A stretch of DNA of 64,000 nt from JBGLNJ01 sp034434835 (GTDB lineage: Bacteria; Chloroflexota; Anaerolineae; Fen-1058). The notes under the pieces were generated by a model. The model was not told where the DNA came from and did not search any database. It saw only the letters and a program-made list of their open reading frames with translations. The translations under genes and the position numbers were made by a program. The stretch lies in NCBI GenBank assembly GCA_034434835.1, contig DAOTXX010000052.1, positions 7,920-71,919 of the forward strand. The letters are read 5' to 3'. The stretch's first letter is position 1. Every line of letters starts with the position of its first letter. This document shows positions 32,766-41,139 of this stretch, piece after piece.

Positions 32766-33755
32766 CTATGGACGATAGAAAATGATGCGGCTGCCCGTGT
32801 TTTCAAGCGCAAATTCGGCCTCGCGCAGCTCGGGCAGCGCACGGCAAACGCGCTCGCGATTATGTGGCTCGACGTATAGGAGCAGGAATCCACCGCCACC
32901 GGCGCCCAAGAGTTTGCCGCCGACGGCTCCGGCCCGGCGCGCTCGTTCATATACCTCATCGATCCCGGAGGTGGTGACCTTGCTCGATAAGCGGCGCTTG
33001 ATCTGCCAGCCCTCGTGGAGAAGTGCGCCAAAGTTAGCCAGATCATGGCTGCTGGCAAGCACCTCTATGCCTTGAGCCACCAAGCCCTTGAGCTGTTCAA
33101 GATCGGACGTGTTTTCGCCAGACTCGGTGCGTGCCATTTGCTCATCCAGGACCTCGTGTGCGTGACGTTGCACGCCGGTATACATCAATAGGAGTCGTTC
33201 CTGCAGTGCCTGCAGTCGTTCAGGGCTGAGGACGACCAGTTCGGCGCGAACGTTGCCGTCAGTGTGGAATTGCAAGTGCAGAAATCCGCCAAGCGCACAG
33301 GCATATTGATCCTGCGAGCCGACGCGTTCTTTGATCATTTCTTGCTCGACGTGAATGGCTTCCTGAGCAATTTGCTCATGGCTAGCCATCTCGCCCTTGA
33401 AGGCATGCAGCGCCATCAGCAGCCCTGTGGTCGCGGAGGAGGATGATCCCAATCCGGTGCGGGCGGGCAAGTCGCTGACGTAATGGATTTCGACGCCTCC
33501 CTGTATGTTGAGCAGACGCAGACATTCACGAGCGGAAGGGTGGCGAATCTCGTCTATGTGCTGAACGGATTCGACCTGCGAATAGTGTACTCGGACGCAG
33601 TGATCGGCAAAGCGCGTCAGGGGATGGACTGTGACGTAGGTGTATTTGTTAATGGCAGTGACGAGGGTTGCTCCGCCGTACCGTCGGTAGTAGGCTGGAT
33701 AATCGGTGCCGCCGCCTAAAAAGCTAATACGCAGTGGTGTTTGGGTAATGATCAT
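32766..33755 (-). CDS. GHMP kinase, D-glycero-D-manno-heptose 7-phosphate kinase-like (HddA-like)
   Basis: 329 residues. It starts IITQTPLRISFLGGGTDYPAYYRRYGGATL, the HddA/fucokinase-like N-terminus. The ATP-binding motif TGLGSSSSATTGLLMAL is at about residue 94, and the C-terminal KLLGAGGGGFLLLYVE is the third GHMP motif. Such kinases phosphorylate the anomeric position of heptose-7-phosphate or activate related sugars. It sits directly before the epimerase gene (ATGA overlap at 33752-33755) and close to the HddC-like enzyme. A paralogue is encoded at 55331-56374. Confidence 0.85.
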   Translation of the reverse strand: MIITQTPLRISFLGGGTDYPAYYRRYGGATLVTAINKYTYVTVHPLTRFADHCVRVHYSQVESVQHIDEIRHPSARECLRLLNIQGGVEIHYVSDLPARTGLGSSSSATTGLLMALHAFKGEMASHEQIAQEAIHVEQEMIKERVGSQDQYACALGGFLHLQFHTDGNVRAELVVLSPERLQALQERLLLMYTGVQRHAHEVLDEQMARTESGENTSDLEQLKGLVAQGIEVLASSHDLANFGALLHEGWQIKRRLSSKVTTSGIDEVYERARRAGAVGGKLLGAGGGGFLLLYVEPHNRERVCRALPELREAEFALENTGSRIIFYRP

Positions 33756-34696
33756 AGCCTGCCTTCAGGGATAGGAGGCAACAGTAGCTTGTCTTGCTGC
33801 TCCCAGAACCAGTTGATCGTGGCTGTCAATCCATCTTCTAATGGCCGTGGCTGAAAGCTCGGCATGAGCTGCCGCAATTTGCTGATGTCGAGGCATTTGG
33901 ACTTGGCGCCGACGTAGCGAGTAGTGTCAAACTGGATCGCGTTGAAATCGTAGCCAACTTGCTCACATATCAATTGGGCAAAGTGGCGGATGGTGAATTC
34001 CTCGCCTGCGCCAATGTTGATTAGGTTGTTGTCATGCGTCTCGGCCAGTGTCACCATCGCCTTTACAAAGTCGTCAACATAGATCACTTCACGGCGCTGG
34101 TATCCATCGCCCCACAGTACAACTGGCTCGCCATATAGCTTGCCGCGCATGATCTTGCGGATCAGGTCAAAGATAAAGTGCATCTGGCGTCCATCAGTAT
34201 GATAGCCGGGGCCATACAGCGTCGAAGGCACGACAACGAGATAGTTCAACCCGAATTGTTCCCTGATCGCACGCAGGCCGATGTACAACATCCGCTTGGT
34301 CATGGCATAGGTGTAAAGGCTTTCGATGGGCGTGCCGATCAGGTAATTCTCCTCGACCAGTCTCTGATCCGGCGCATAGGCGCAACTGGTACCAATCGAG
34401 ATCAGTTTGGCTTGCGGCTGGCGCTTTTGCCACCATGCCAGGACGTAGGTATTGATTTGCTGGTTGATGATCCATTGTTCGCCGGGGTGATACAGGCAAA
34501 AGTCGCCAGCCTGTGTCCAGGCGGCAAGATGGTAAATTTGATCGTAGGCTTGATCGTTGAATGGCTCAAGCGAGTTGGCGTGCGTTAGATCGCAGTTCTT
34601 GGAACTCAGGCGTACGAGTTCATGACCCTGCTTTTCCAAACATGCGCACAGATGGTTTCCAAGAAAACCGGTTGCGCCAGTGACGAGAATCTTCAT
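33752..34696 (-). CDS. NAD-dependent epimerase/dehydratase (GDP-sugar synthase-like SDR)
   Basis: 314 residues of an extended short-chain dehydrogenase/reductase. The NAD motif ILVTGATGFLGNHLCACLEKQGH is N-terminal; the catalytic Tyr-x3-Lys is in LYTYAMTKRMLYIGL, with SIGTSCAYAP providing the serine. PSTLYGPGYHTDGRQMHFIFDLIRK and YVDDFVKAM follow. The layout resembles GDP-fucose synthase and GDP-heptose/4-keto-6-deoxy sugar reductase-epimerases, suiting the neighbouring heptose activation genes. The exact NDP-sugar cannot be read. It is coupled to the kinase by an ATGA overlap. Confidence 0.82.
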   Translation of the reverse strand: MKILVTGATGFLGNHLCACLEKQGHELVRLSSKNCDLTHANSLEPFNDQAYDQIYHLAAWTQAGDFCLYHPGEQWIINQQINTYVLAWWQKRQPQAKLISIGTSCAYAPDQRLVEENYLIGTPIESLYTYAMTKRMLYIGLRAIREQFGLNYLVVVPSTLYGPGYHTDGRQMHFIFDLIRKIMRGKLYGEPVVLWGDGYQRREVIYVDDFVKAMVTLAETHDNNLINIGAGEEFTIRHFAQLICEQVGYDFNAIQFDTTRYVGAKSKCLDISKLRQLMPSFQPRPLEDGLTATINWFWEQQDKLLLPPIPEGRL

Positions 34697-34699
34697 AAC

Positions 34700-35902
34700 T
34701 CAAGTCTCTTTGGGGTTGACCGGAAAGTAAAATTCGACGCCTTGATCCAAAAGGTGTTGGTTGTTGGCGAGGATTTCTTTTTTGAAATTCCAGGCCAGCA
34801 CATAGTAAATGTCGGGCGGCTGGGTGAGCTCGTCCTCGATGACTATCGGAATGTGCATTCCTGGTGAGTGCAACCCGCGCCGCAGCACATTCTTTTCGAC
34901 AAGACAATCCAGGTATTGCGTACCGATGCCAAAGTAGTTGAGTAGTGTATTGCCTTTGGCTGGAGCGCCAAAGCCAAAGATACGCTTGCCTTGCCGCTTG
35001 GCCCGGCCGAGATAGTCCAGGTTCTCTCGTTTCATCTGTTCGATGCGCCGCGCAAAGTCACGGTACGTGTCGAATTCATTGCTGCGTTCGTCGCGCTCGG
35101 CCTGGCGCATGACTTGCAGCCGTTCGGACGGCGCACGCTTGCCTTGATGGGTCACAAAGCCGATGATCGAGCCGCCGTGAATCGGCGCGAGGTAGGCGTC
35201 AAACATTGCCAGCCCGTGCCGATTGAGCAGCACTTCGATCGTGTTCAGATTGTAGTATAGCAGATGCTCATGATAAATCTGATCGAACGCGAGGTTCTCT
35301 ATGATACGCTTCATATACAGAAACTGGACGACGAACACGCCGTCGTTACGCAGTAACTCGCGGATGCCCTCCGTGACCGAATGTAGCTCTTCCAGGTGGA
35401 AGAATACGCCTGCCGCATTGATGACATGGAACTTGCGTCCCAACTGTCGCGCTACATCGAGGTTAAAAAAGTCGTTCAGCGTCTCGATGCCAGCCTCGTT
35501 GGCAATACGCGCTGTTGTCTTGGATGATTCGACACCCAGCACATCATAGCCCAGAGCCTTGAAATGCTTGAGCTGCGTGCCATCATTCGAGCCAATGTCG
35601 AGTACGGATTTGCCCGGCGTGCTGGCAAAAAAACGCTCGTCTACTTCTTGAGCGACCGCACGAAAGTGCTCACTGAGCGATCTTGTCACGCCCGACAGGT
35701 ATGTGTGATCGCCAAACATGGTTTCTTTGGCAACGGTATGATCTAGTTGGGTTGTTTTGCATTGATGGCAGTAGACAACGCGCAGCGGATAAAACGGTTC
35801 GCGCCCCACCTGATCGCGGGTCAGAAAATTGTTGCACCAGGGCTGCATTCCCAGGTCAATCGCCAGTTCCAGATTGGTCGAGTCACAGACACGGCAATTC
35901 AC
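34700..35902 (-). CDS. NDP-sugar C-methyltransferase-like protein (Methyltransf_13/23/14 architecture)
   Basis: 400 residues in three parts: an N-terminal zinc-binding domain (CRVCDS...VVYCHQCKTTQLDHTV), a SAM-binding domain (SVLDIGSNDGTQLKHFKALGYDVLGVESS, VINAAGVFFHLEELHS, YHEHLLYYN), and a C-terminal Rossmann-like domain (GKRIFGFGAPAKGNTLLNYFGI, PPDIYYVLAWNFKKEIL). This is the architecture of TylC3/NovU-type C-3 or C-5 methyltransferases of deoxysugars. The YHEH histidines are typical of the active site. With the CDP-deoxyhexose genes upstream, the product may be a branched (C-methylated) sugar, but the substrate is inferred. Confidence 0.83.
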   Translation of the reverse strand: MNCRVCDSTNLELAIDLGMQPWCNNFLTRDQVGREPFYPLRVVYCHQCKTTQLDHTVAKETMFGDHTYLSGVTRSLSEHFRAVAQEVDERFFASTPGKSVLDIGSNDGTQLKHFKALGYDVLGVESSKTTARIANEAGIETLNDFFNLDVARQLGRKFHVINAAGVFFHLEELHSVTEGIRELLRNDGVFVVQFLYMKRIIENLAFDQIYHEHLLYYNLNTIEVLLNRHGLAMFDAYLAPIHGGSIIGFVTHQGKRAPSERLQVMRQAERDERSNEFDTYRDFARRIEQMKRENLDYLGRAKRQGKRIFGFGAPAKGNTLLNYFGIGTQYLDCLVEKNVLRRGLHSPGMHIPIVIEDELTQPPDIYYVLAWNFKKEILANNQHLLDQGVEFYFPVNPKET

Positions 35903-35914
35903 TGTCGCTTGCTC

Positions 35915-36850
35915 CTATGCGTTGCGAAAACTACCACGCCCCATCATCCGATAGGCCTTGAGCAACTGCTGGATGCCCTCATCGAGAGACCGATGGGCCG
36001 CAAACCCTTTTTGCCTGATCTTGGCGTTCGAGACGATATAGTTGCGCCGGTCAGGGTCGCGTCCGACTTCGGCAAAGTGAATATACAGTGACGGCACATA
36101 CTCTTGGATCTTGGCCGCCAATTCCGCTTTCGACAGGTTGGCCTCGTCAAGACCAAAATTATAAGCTTCGCCCTTCATCTCGTCAAAATGCTCTATGCAG
36201 TAGCAAAAGCACTCGGCTACATCTTCGATATGAACATAGTTGCGCTTGAAATCCTTTTCGTAAATCACGAGAAAGCCATCCATCACAGCGCGATAGGTAA
36301 AATCGTTGACCAACAGGTCCAACCTCATGCGCGGCGAAGGGCCAAACACCGTCGCCAGCCGGATCGAGATCGCATTAGGGCTGTTGAGCAGTTCACGTTC
36401 AGCCTGGACTTTGGTGACGCCGTACAGCGAGATCGGCTCCAGCGGCGTCTCTTCGGTGCAATAGACATCTCCCGATTTCGTTCCATAGCCACTGTTGGTG
36501 CAGGGGACGATCACAGCCTGGTTGGGGCTGCGCAACTTGTTGAGCAGCACGATCGCCTCATAGTTGACCGAGCGGGTCATCAGCGGATCGCGGTCGCAGG
36601 CTTTCATCCCGACGATGGCTGCCAGCGGGATAACAACATCGTGTTTGCCGATCAGCTCGCGCATCACTCGCTCGTCACGCACGTCGCCCAGCACAAAATC
36701 AAAATAGGGATCGCTGCAGTAACCCAGCAGGCTGACCTGGCCGTACAACAGGTTGTCCAAAACGGTAACGCGGTAGCCTCGACGCAATAAATGGCCGACC
36801 AGAATCGAACCCAGGTAGCCAGCCCCGCCGGTCACTAATACATTCGTCAT
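35915..36850 (-). CDS. NAD-dependent epimerase/dehydratase
   Basis: 311 residues of an extended SDR. Cofactor motif NVLVTGGAGYLGSILVGHLLRRGY, then DVRDERVMRELI, PLAAIVGM, and the catalytic LYGVTKVQAERELL (Tyr-x3-Lys). A C-terminal CFCYCIEHFDEMKGEAYNFG segment is typical of UDP/CDP-sugar epimerase-like enzymes. It probably acts on the deoxysugar made by the neighbouring genes. The next gene in transcription order is the C-methyltransferase, after 12 bp. Reductase or epimerase function cannot be separated by sequence. Confidence 0.82.
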   Translation of the reverse strand: MTNVLVTGGAGYLGSILVGHLLRRGYRVTVLDNLLYGQVSLLGYCSDPYFDFVLGDVRDERVMRELIGKHDVVIPLAAIVGMKACDRDPLMTRSVNYEAIVLLNKLRSPNQAVIVPCTNSGYGTKSGDVYCTEETPLEPISLYGVTKVQAERELLNSPNAISIRLATVFGPSPRMRLDLLVNDFTYRAVMDGFLVIYEKDFKRNYVHIEDVAECFCYCIEHFDEMKGEAYNFGLDEANLSKAELAAKIQEYVPSLYIHFAEVGRDPDRRNYIVSNAKIRQKGFAAHRSLDEGIQQLLKAYRMMGRGSFRNA

Positions 36851-36869
36851 GATTTTACCTCGTGTGTAT

Positions 36870-38375
36870 TTAATTTGCCGGGCGTCTTGCCCAGAGTCGC
36901 ATCACATATTGCAGCCGTTCGATCATTTCCTTGGGCCGCAGCGCCAAGAGCACTAACGCAAACGCGCCCGGGCCAATCAGTCCGGTGGCGAACAGGCGCG
37001 CCAGCGGCGCAAGCTGCGTCCAGATTGGCCATTGATTGACGCCCAGAAGCAATCCCGCGCTGGCGCAGGCCGCGACAAGCGGCGGCCCGAATGTTTCGAT
37101 GAATGAGAGCGGCACCTGACGGAAAATGTAATAACAACTCAGAGCAAACGATAACGCCATCGTGAGCGCAACGCCCAGAATGGTGCCCATCACGCCCCAG
37201 GCCAACGTGAGCGGCGTGGCTAGGATAACGATCGCCGCGGCCTGCGTTGCCGTGAGCAGGGTCGTTGTGCGCGCATGCCCCAGCGCCACCGAAAGCCAGA
37301 ACCCCACGCTGACAAAAGGCCACATCAGTGAATAGATCGTCAGGAAACGCAAAAAGAATGCGCTCTCGTTCCATTTGGGACCATAGAGAATCTGAACCAA
37401 ATCAGACGCGCCAAACAGCAGCACCAGGACGATTGGAACACCTAAAGTGGTCAATACCCACAAGGATAGCCGTACAGCATGGGTGAGGCGTGGCGGATCT
37501 TGTTGGACTTTGGCAAAGGTCAAAAAACCAATGCGCGAGACGATCACTGTCAGCAACAGATTCGGCCAGTGCGCGATGCGATACGCCCGGTCGTAGAATC
37601 CTAAGGTGGCATAGCCCACAAACGTGCCGATCAAAAAATTGTCAAATTGCGTGACAATCGAACCCAGGGCAGTCAACGAGAGTCCCGTGGGCAGGCCCTG
37701 TCGAAGCAACTGTTTGGCCAGCGGGCGGTTGAATCGCCATTGCCAGGTCAAAGCCTGCGGCCAGCGACGTTTGCAGACCCAGTACACGCCGCCCAGCGAG
37801 GCCAGGCTGGTGATGCCGTTGACTGCGAGCAGGCTCCAGATCCCGGCGCCGGACACGGCCAGGTAGATTGCCAGGCTGTATGCGACGATGGCTGCCAGCA
37901 ATGAAACCAGCGTCAGACGGCTCACCTGGAGCTCTTTTTCCAATATCATACTGAGTGGACTGACCAGAACGGAAATGCCGTCGGCGGCCATCAGTACGAC
38001 CAAGCCCAGCGTGACTTCGGACCGGTAGCCCAAGCGCGCCAGCGCAACTGCAGAGGCGATGCAGAGCGCCATTGAACCCACTGCCGCGAGGGCGTCTATC
38101 GCGAAATAGGTACCCAGTAGATCGCCGTCTGCCGTCGGCTGGCGGATCGCGGCATAGCTCAGACCAGATTTGGAGCGCAAGTTCAATAGCGTGCTCCAAA
38201 AGATCGCCATGGAGAAAAAGCCAAACACTTCTGGGCTGAGCAGCCGCGTCATCACCAATGTTGCTGCAAAGCCGATCAATTGGTTCAGGTACGTGCCCAG
38301 GCTTACCCAGACCGTGCTGCGAACTGCGATGCGGGCGAGGGTTGGGCTGGTATCGGGCGTCGTGGGTATGGTCAC
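36870..38375 (-). CDS. Polysaccharide repeat-unit flippase (Wzx/MOP superfamily)
   Basis: 501 residues with about 12-14 transmembrane helices and no large soluble domain. The N-terminal WVSLGTYLNQLIGFAATLVMTRLLSPEVFGFFSMA is characteristic of polysaccharide transporters (Polysacc_synt), and VTQFDNFLIGTFVGYATLGFYDRAYRIAHWPNLLL in the middle is the repeated half. It would flip the undecaprenyl-linked repeat unit across the cytoplasmic membrane. It lies in the centre of the sugar-nucleotide and transferase genes of the locus. Confidence 0.9.
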   Translation of the reverse strand: MTIPTTPDTSPTLARIAVRSTVWVSLGTYLNQLIGFAATLVMTRLLSPEVFGFFSMAIFWSTLLNLRSKSGLSYAAIRQPTADGDLLGTYFAIDALAAVGSMALCIASAVALARLGYRSEVTLGLVVLMAADGISVLVSPLSMILEKELQVSRLTLVSLLAAIVAYSLAIYLAVSGAGIWSLLAVNGITSLASLGGVYWVCKRRWPQALTWQWRFNRPLAKQLLRQGLPTGLSLTALGSIVTQFDNFLIGTFVGYATLGFYDRAYRIAHWPNLLLTVIVSRIGFLTFAKVQQDPPRLTHAVRLSLWVLTTLGVPIVLVLLFGASDLVQILYGPKWNESAFFLRFLTIYSLMWPFVSVGFWLSVALGHARTTTLLTATQAAAIVILATPLTLAWGVMGTILGVALTMALSFALSCYYIFRQVPLSFIETFGPPLVAACASAGLLLGVNQWPIWTQLAPLARLFATGLIGPGAFALVLLALRPKEMIERLQYVMRLWARRPAN

Positions 38376-38404
38376 AGGACTTGCCTACGGGTATTTTACC
38401 ACGA

Positions 38405-39394
38405 CTAGGGATTCTGTCGGGCAAAATACTGCTCGTACCACCGGATTGTCGCCTGCAAGCCGCTTTCCAACGAGAACGCTGGCGACCAATTGAGCATTCG
38501 TCTGGCTTTGCTCGCATCCAGGTACTGGCACTTGATCTCGTTGGCGGCTTCGTTGCGCACATCCGGCTCTAGATTCGAGTCCATCATGCCCAAAATCTTG
38601 CGGACCAGGTCCAGCACTGAAATGCGCAGCTCGTTGGAAAAGTTGAACGCTTCGCCGCGCAACTGGGGCCGGGCTGCCAGTTGTTCGACCAACAACGTGT
38701 AGGCCGCCGCGCCATCCTCCACGTAAAAGTAATCGCGGATGTAACTCCCATCCGAGCGGATCACCGGGCGTTCGCCACGCAGAATCGAGCGGATCGTGCC
38801 GGGAATGATACGATTCCAGTTCAAGTCGCCGCCGCCGTAAAAGTTGCCGCAGCGCGTGATGCACACCGGCAGCCCGTAGGTTTTAGCATACGTTTGGCCG
38901 ATCAGGTCGGCGCACGATTTGCTCACATCGTAAGGATGTTGGCCCTGCAGCGGCATGTCCTCAGTGTAGGGCAGCCTGTCCTGATCGCCATAAGCTTTGT
39001 CGGACGAAGCCATGATGATTTGCTGCACCTTGGGGCTGCGGCGGCAGGCTTCCAGCAAAGCCCACGTGCCCCGGAGGTTGACATCGAGCGTCGAAACCGG
39101 ATTGCGATTGGCGACGCCGACGGTCGTCTGAGCGGCCAGGTGAAAGACCGAGACGATCTCGTATTCGCCCAGGATGCGTTCCAAGAGTTCCTGATCGCGC
39201 ACGTCGCCGCGCACCGTCTTGACCTGTTCGATCAGTCGCGCGCCGATCAATTCGCTCTGCGGCACCCAGTCGCGCACCAGACACACGACATCGGCGCCCA
39301 GTTCGAGCAGCTGCTTCACCAGCCAGCCTCCCACCAATCCGGTCGCGCCAGTCACAAACACTGGCCGATCTTGCCAGAATGTCGAAATGGTCAT
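38405..39394 (-). CDS. CDP-glucose 4,6-dehydratase-like SDR
   Basis: 329 residues. RPVFVTGATGLVGGWLVKQLLELGADVVCLVRDWVPQS matches the N-terminus of RfbG-type CDP-glucose 4,6-dehydratases (the WVPQS loop). VSVFHLAAQTTVG, ASSDKAYG, the catalytic HPYDVSKSCADLIGQTYAKTYGL (Tyr-x3-Lys) and CGNFYGGGDLNWNRIIPGTIRS also fit. It is followed upstream in transcription order by the RfbH-like 3-dehydrase, the next enzyme of the 3,6-dideoxyhexose route. It would make CDP-4-keto-6-deoxyglucose. Length is slightly under the usual 355-360. Confidence 0.85.
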   Translation of the reverse strand: MTISTFWQDRPVFVTGATGLVGGWLVKQLLELGADVVCLVRDWVPQSELIGARLIEQVKTVRGDVRDQELLERILGEYEIVSVFHLAAQTTVGVANRNPVSTLDVNLRGTWALLEACRRSPKVQQIIMASSDKAYGDQDRLPYTEDMPLQGQHPYDVSKSCADLIGQTYAKTYGLPVCITRCGNFYGGGDLNWNRIIPGTIRSILRGERPVIRSDGSYIRDYFYVEDGAAAYTLLVEQLAARPQLRGEAFNFSNELRISVLDLVRKILGMMDSNLEPDVRNEAANEIKCQYLDASKARRMLNWSPAFSLESGLQATIRWYEQYFARQNP

Positions 39395-39417
39395 CGAAAA
39401 CTCCCAAGCCGCGAGTT

Positions 39418-41061
39418 CTAGTCCAGTCCGCGCGTCTCCATGAAATCGGCCAGCGTCTCGATCACATAGTCAATATGGGTGTCGGTCAGCCCCGGGTAGA
39501 CTCCCAGAAAGAACGCGTCGTTCATCAGGCGGTCGGCTCCCGCCAAGTCACCGATCACGCGAAAGGGCGGGCGGCCGTCTGTGCGCTCAAGTTCGAGATA
39601 AGCTGGCTGCCGGGTCAGGTTGCCACCAAATAACATTCGCGTCTGGATGTTTCGAGACTCGAAAAAGCCGATGATCGTCTGTCGGGTGAAGGGCGCGTCC
39701 TTTCGCACCAGCGGCATAAAGCCGAACCAGCTCGGCTCAGCACCGGGTGTGGGTTGGGGCAGCTCGAAAAATTCTTCGAACGGTCTGAACCCTTCGGCCA
39801 GCCGCTGCCAGTTGCGACGACGCGCTGCAATAAAATCGGGCAGCTTTTTGAGTTGCTCTCGGCCGATCGCCGCCTGGATGTCCAGCGGTTTCATGCTGTA
39901 GCCGATGTGACTGTAAATGTACTTGTGATCATAGCCCGGCGGCAACTGGCCGAGCTGCCACTGGAAGCGCTTGTTGCAAGTGTTGTCGTGGCCCGGATCG
40001 CACCAGCAATCACGTCCCCAATCGCGCAGACTTTCGACGATCAGCTTGAGCCGCGCCTCTCGAATGACATTGACCGCGCCGCCTTCACCCATCGTGATGT
40101 GATGAGGCGGGTAAAAGGACTGCGTGGATAGGTCGCCGAACGTGCCCGTGAGCTTGCCCTTGTAAAGCGAACCCAGCGAGTCGCAGTTGTCTTCGATCAG
40201 CCACAAGTGGTGTTGTTGGCAAAAAGCCATCACGGCATCCAGATCGAACGGGTTGCCCAGCGTGTGCGCCATCATCACGGCGCGTGTGCGGTCGGATAGC
40301 GCATCTTCGAGTTGTTCGACACGCGCGTTGCCGGTATGCGGGTCCACGTCCACAAAGACCGGCACACAGCCATATTGCAAGATCGGATTGACGGTCGTCG
40401 GAAATCCGGCCGCTGCCGTGATCACTTCATCGCCTGGCCTGATCCGCCGCTCGCCCAGCTTGGGCGAGGTCAGTGCGCCCAAGGCCAATAGATTGGCCGA
40501 CGAACCCGAATTGACCAGGATGGAGAAGCGGACGCCCAGATAGCGTGCCAGCTCGTGTTGAAAGTGATTGGCTTGTGGGCCGAGCGTCAACCAAAAGTCC
40601 AGCACCGAATTGACGCCTGCCTGGACTTCGCGCTCGTCAAAGACGCGACTCCCATAAGGTATCGGGTCACGCCCGGGCGCAAAAGGACGCGGGGCATGAG
40701 CAGTTCGAGCGTAACGGCGAACGTCAATCTCGATCCGCCGTCGAAAGATTCGCTCCAGTGCCTCCGGGGTGAGTCGCCAATCAGTCCGCGTGACCCGGTC
40801 CTGGGGGATGGTCAATGTCTTTTGCGTGTTAACGGCGCGGACGTCCGGCGGCGCGGTGATAAAGTCGCCATCCGACAGATGCACCCAAGCCGGATCGTCT
40901 ATGGCCGGCTGGCCGGCTGCCTCAACCACAGCGACCAGCAAAGTTGTGCTTGCGTCCAGGTTGTCCAGAACCACCGCCCATGGTGGAGCGTCTTGGACAG
41001 CCAGTTTCACCACCAGCCCGGCCGGAAATGCGCCCGGCGTGGTATTTTCACTCTCTGACAT
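39418..41061 (-). CDS. rfbH: CDP-6-deoxyhexose 3-dehydrase (RfbH/E1 type) with an extra N-terminal domain
   Basis: 547 residues, against about 435-450 for known RfbH. Residues about 115-545 are the aminotransferase-fold enzyme: LVNSGSSANLLALGALTS, PGDEVITAAAGFPTTVNPILQYGCVPVFVDVD, and SFYPPHHITMGEGGAV, where the PLP lysine is replaced by histidine, the RfbH hallmark. A C-x-C...C cluster (DCWCDPGHDNTC) fits the [2Fe-2S] centre. It removes the 3-hydroxyl of CDP-4-keto-6-deoxyglucose with a reductase partner (not in this window). Residues 1-110 are extra, with WAVVLDNLDASTTLLVAVV and NTQKTLTIPQDRVTRTDWRLTPEALERI, a beta-rich segment faintly reminiscent of PemK/MazF-like SH3 barrels. Confidence 0.87.
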   Translation of the reverse strand: MSESENTTPGAFPAGLVVKLAVQDAPPWAVVLDNLDASTTLLVAVVEAAGQPAIDDPAWVHLSDGDFITAPPDVRAVNTQKTLTIPQDRVTRTDWRLTPEALERIFRRRIEIDVRRYARTAHAPRPFAPGRDPIPYGSRVFDEREVQAGVNSVLDFWLTLGPQANHFQHELARYLGVRFSILVNSGSSANLLALGALTSPKLGERRIRPGDEVITAAAGFPTTVNPILQYGCVPVFVDVDPHTGNARVEQLEDALSDRTRAVMMAHTLGNPFDLDAVMAFCQQHHLWLIEDNCDSLGSLYKGKLTGTFGDLSTQSFYPPHHITMGEGGAVNVIREARLKLIVESLRDWGRDCWCDPGHDNTCNKRFQWQLGQLPPGYDHKYIYSHIGYSMKPLDIQAAIGREQLKKLPDFIAARRRNWQRLAEGFRPFEEFFELPQPTPGAEPSWFGFMPLVRKDAPFTRQTIIGFFESRNIQTRMLFGGNLTRQPAYLELERTDGRPPFRVIGDLAGADRLMNDAFFLGVYPGLTDTHIDYVIETLADFMETRGLD

Positions 41062-41139
41062 TCAATCTCACCCTGGAGTCTGGCGAATCGGGTTGTGACG
41101 GCGAAAGCGGCTGAATGTTACCCCTGCTCGCCGCGCAAG

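Noticed and set aside
32744..33058. 105-codon extension upstream of the 31631-32743 glycosyltransferase
   Set aside because: It reads the GHMP kinase gene out of frame; the GT-A fold starts at MTPKLSLVYVGRNDG.
39418..41061. Ordinary DegT/DnrJ sugar aminotransferase
   Set aside because: The PLP lysine position is histidine (PPHHITMGEGG) and an iron-sulfur-type Cys cluster is present, so the RfbH 3-dehydrase assignment is preferred.
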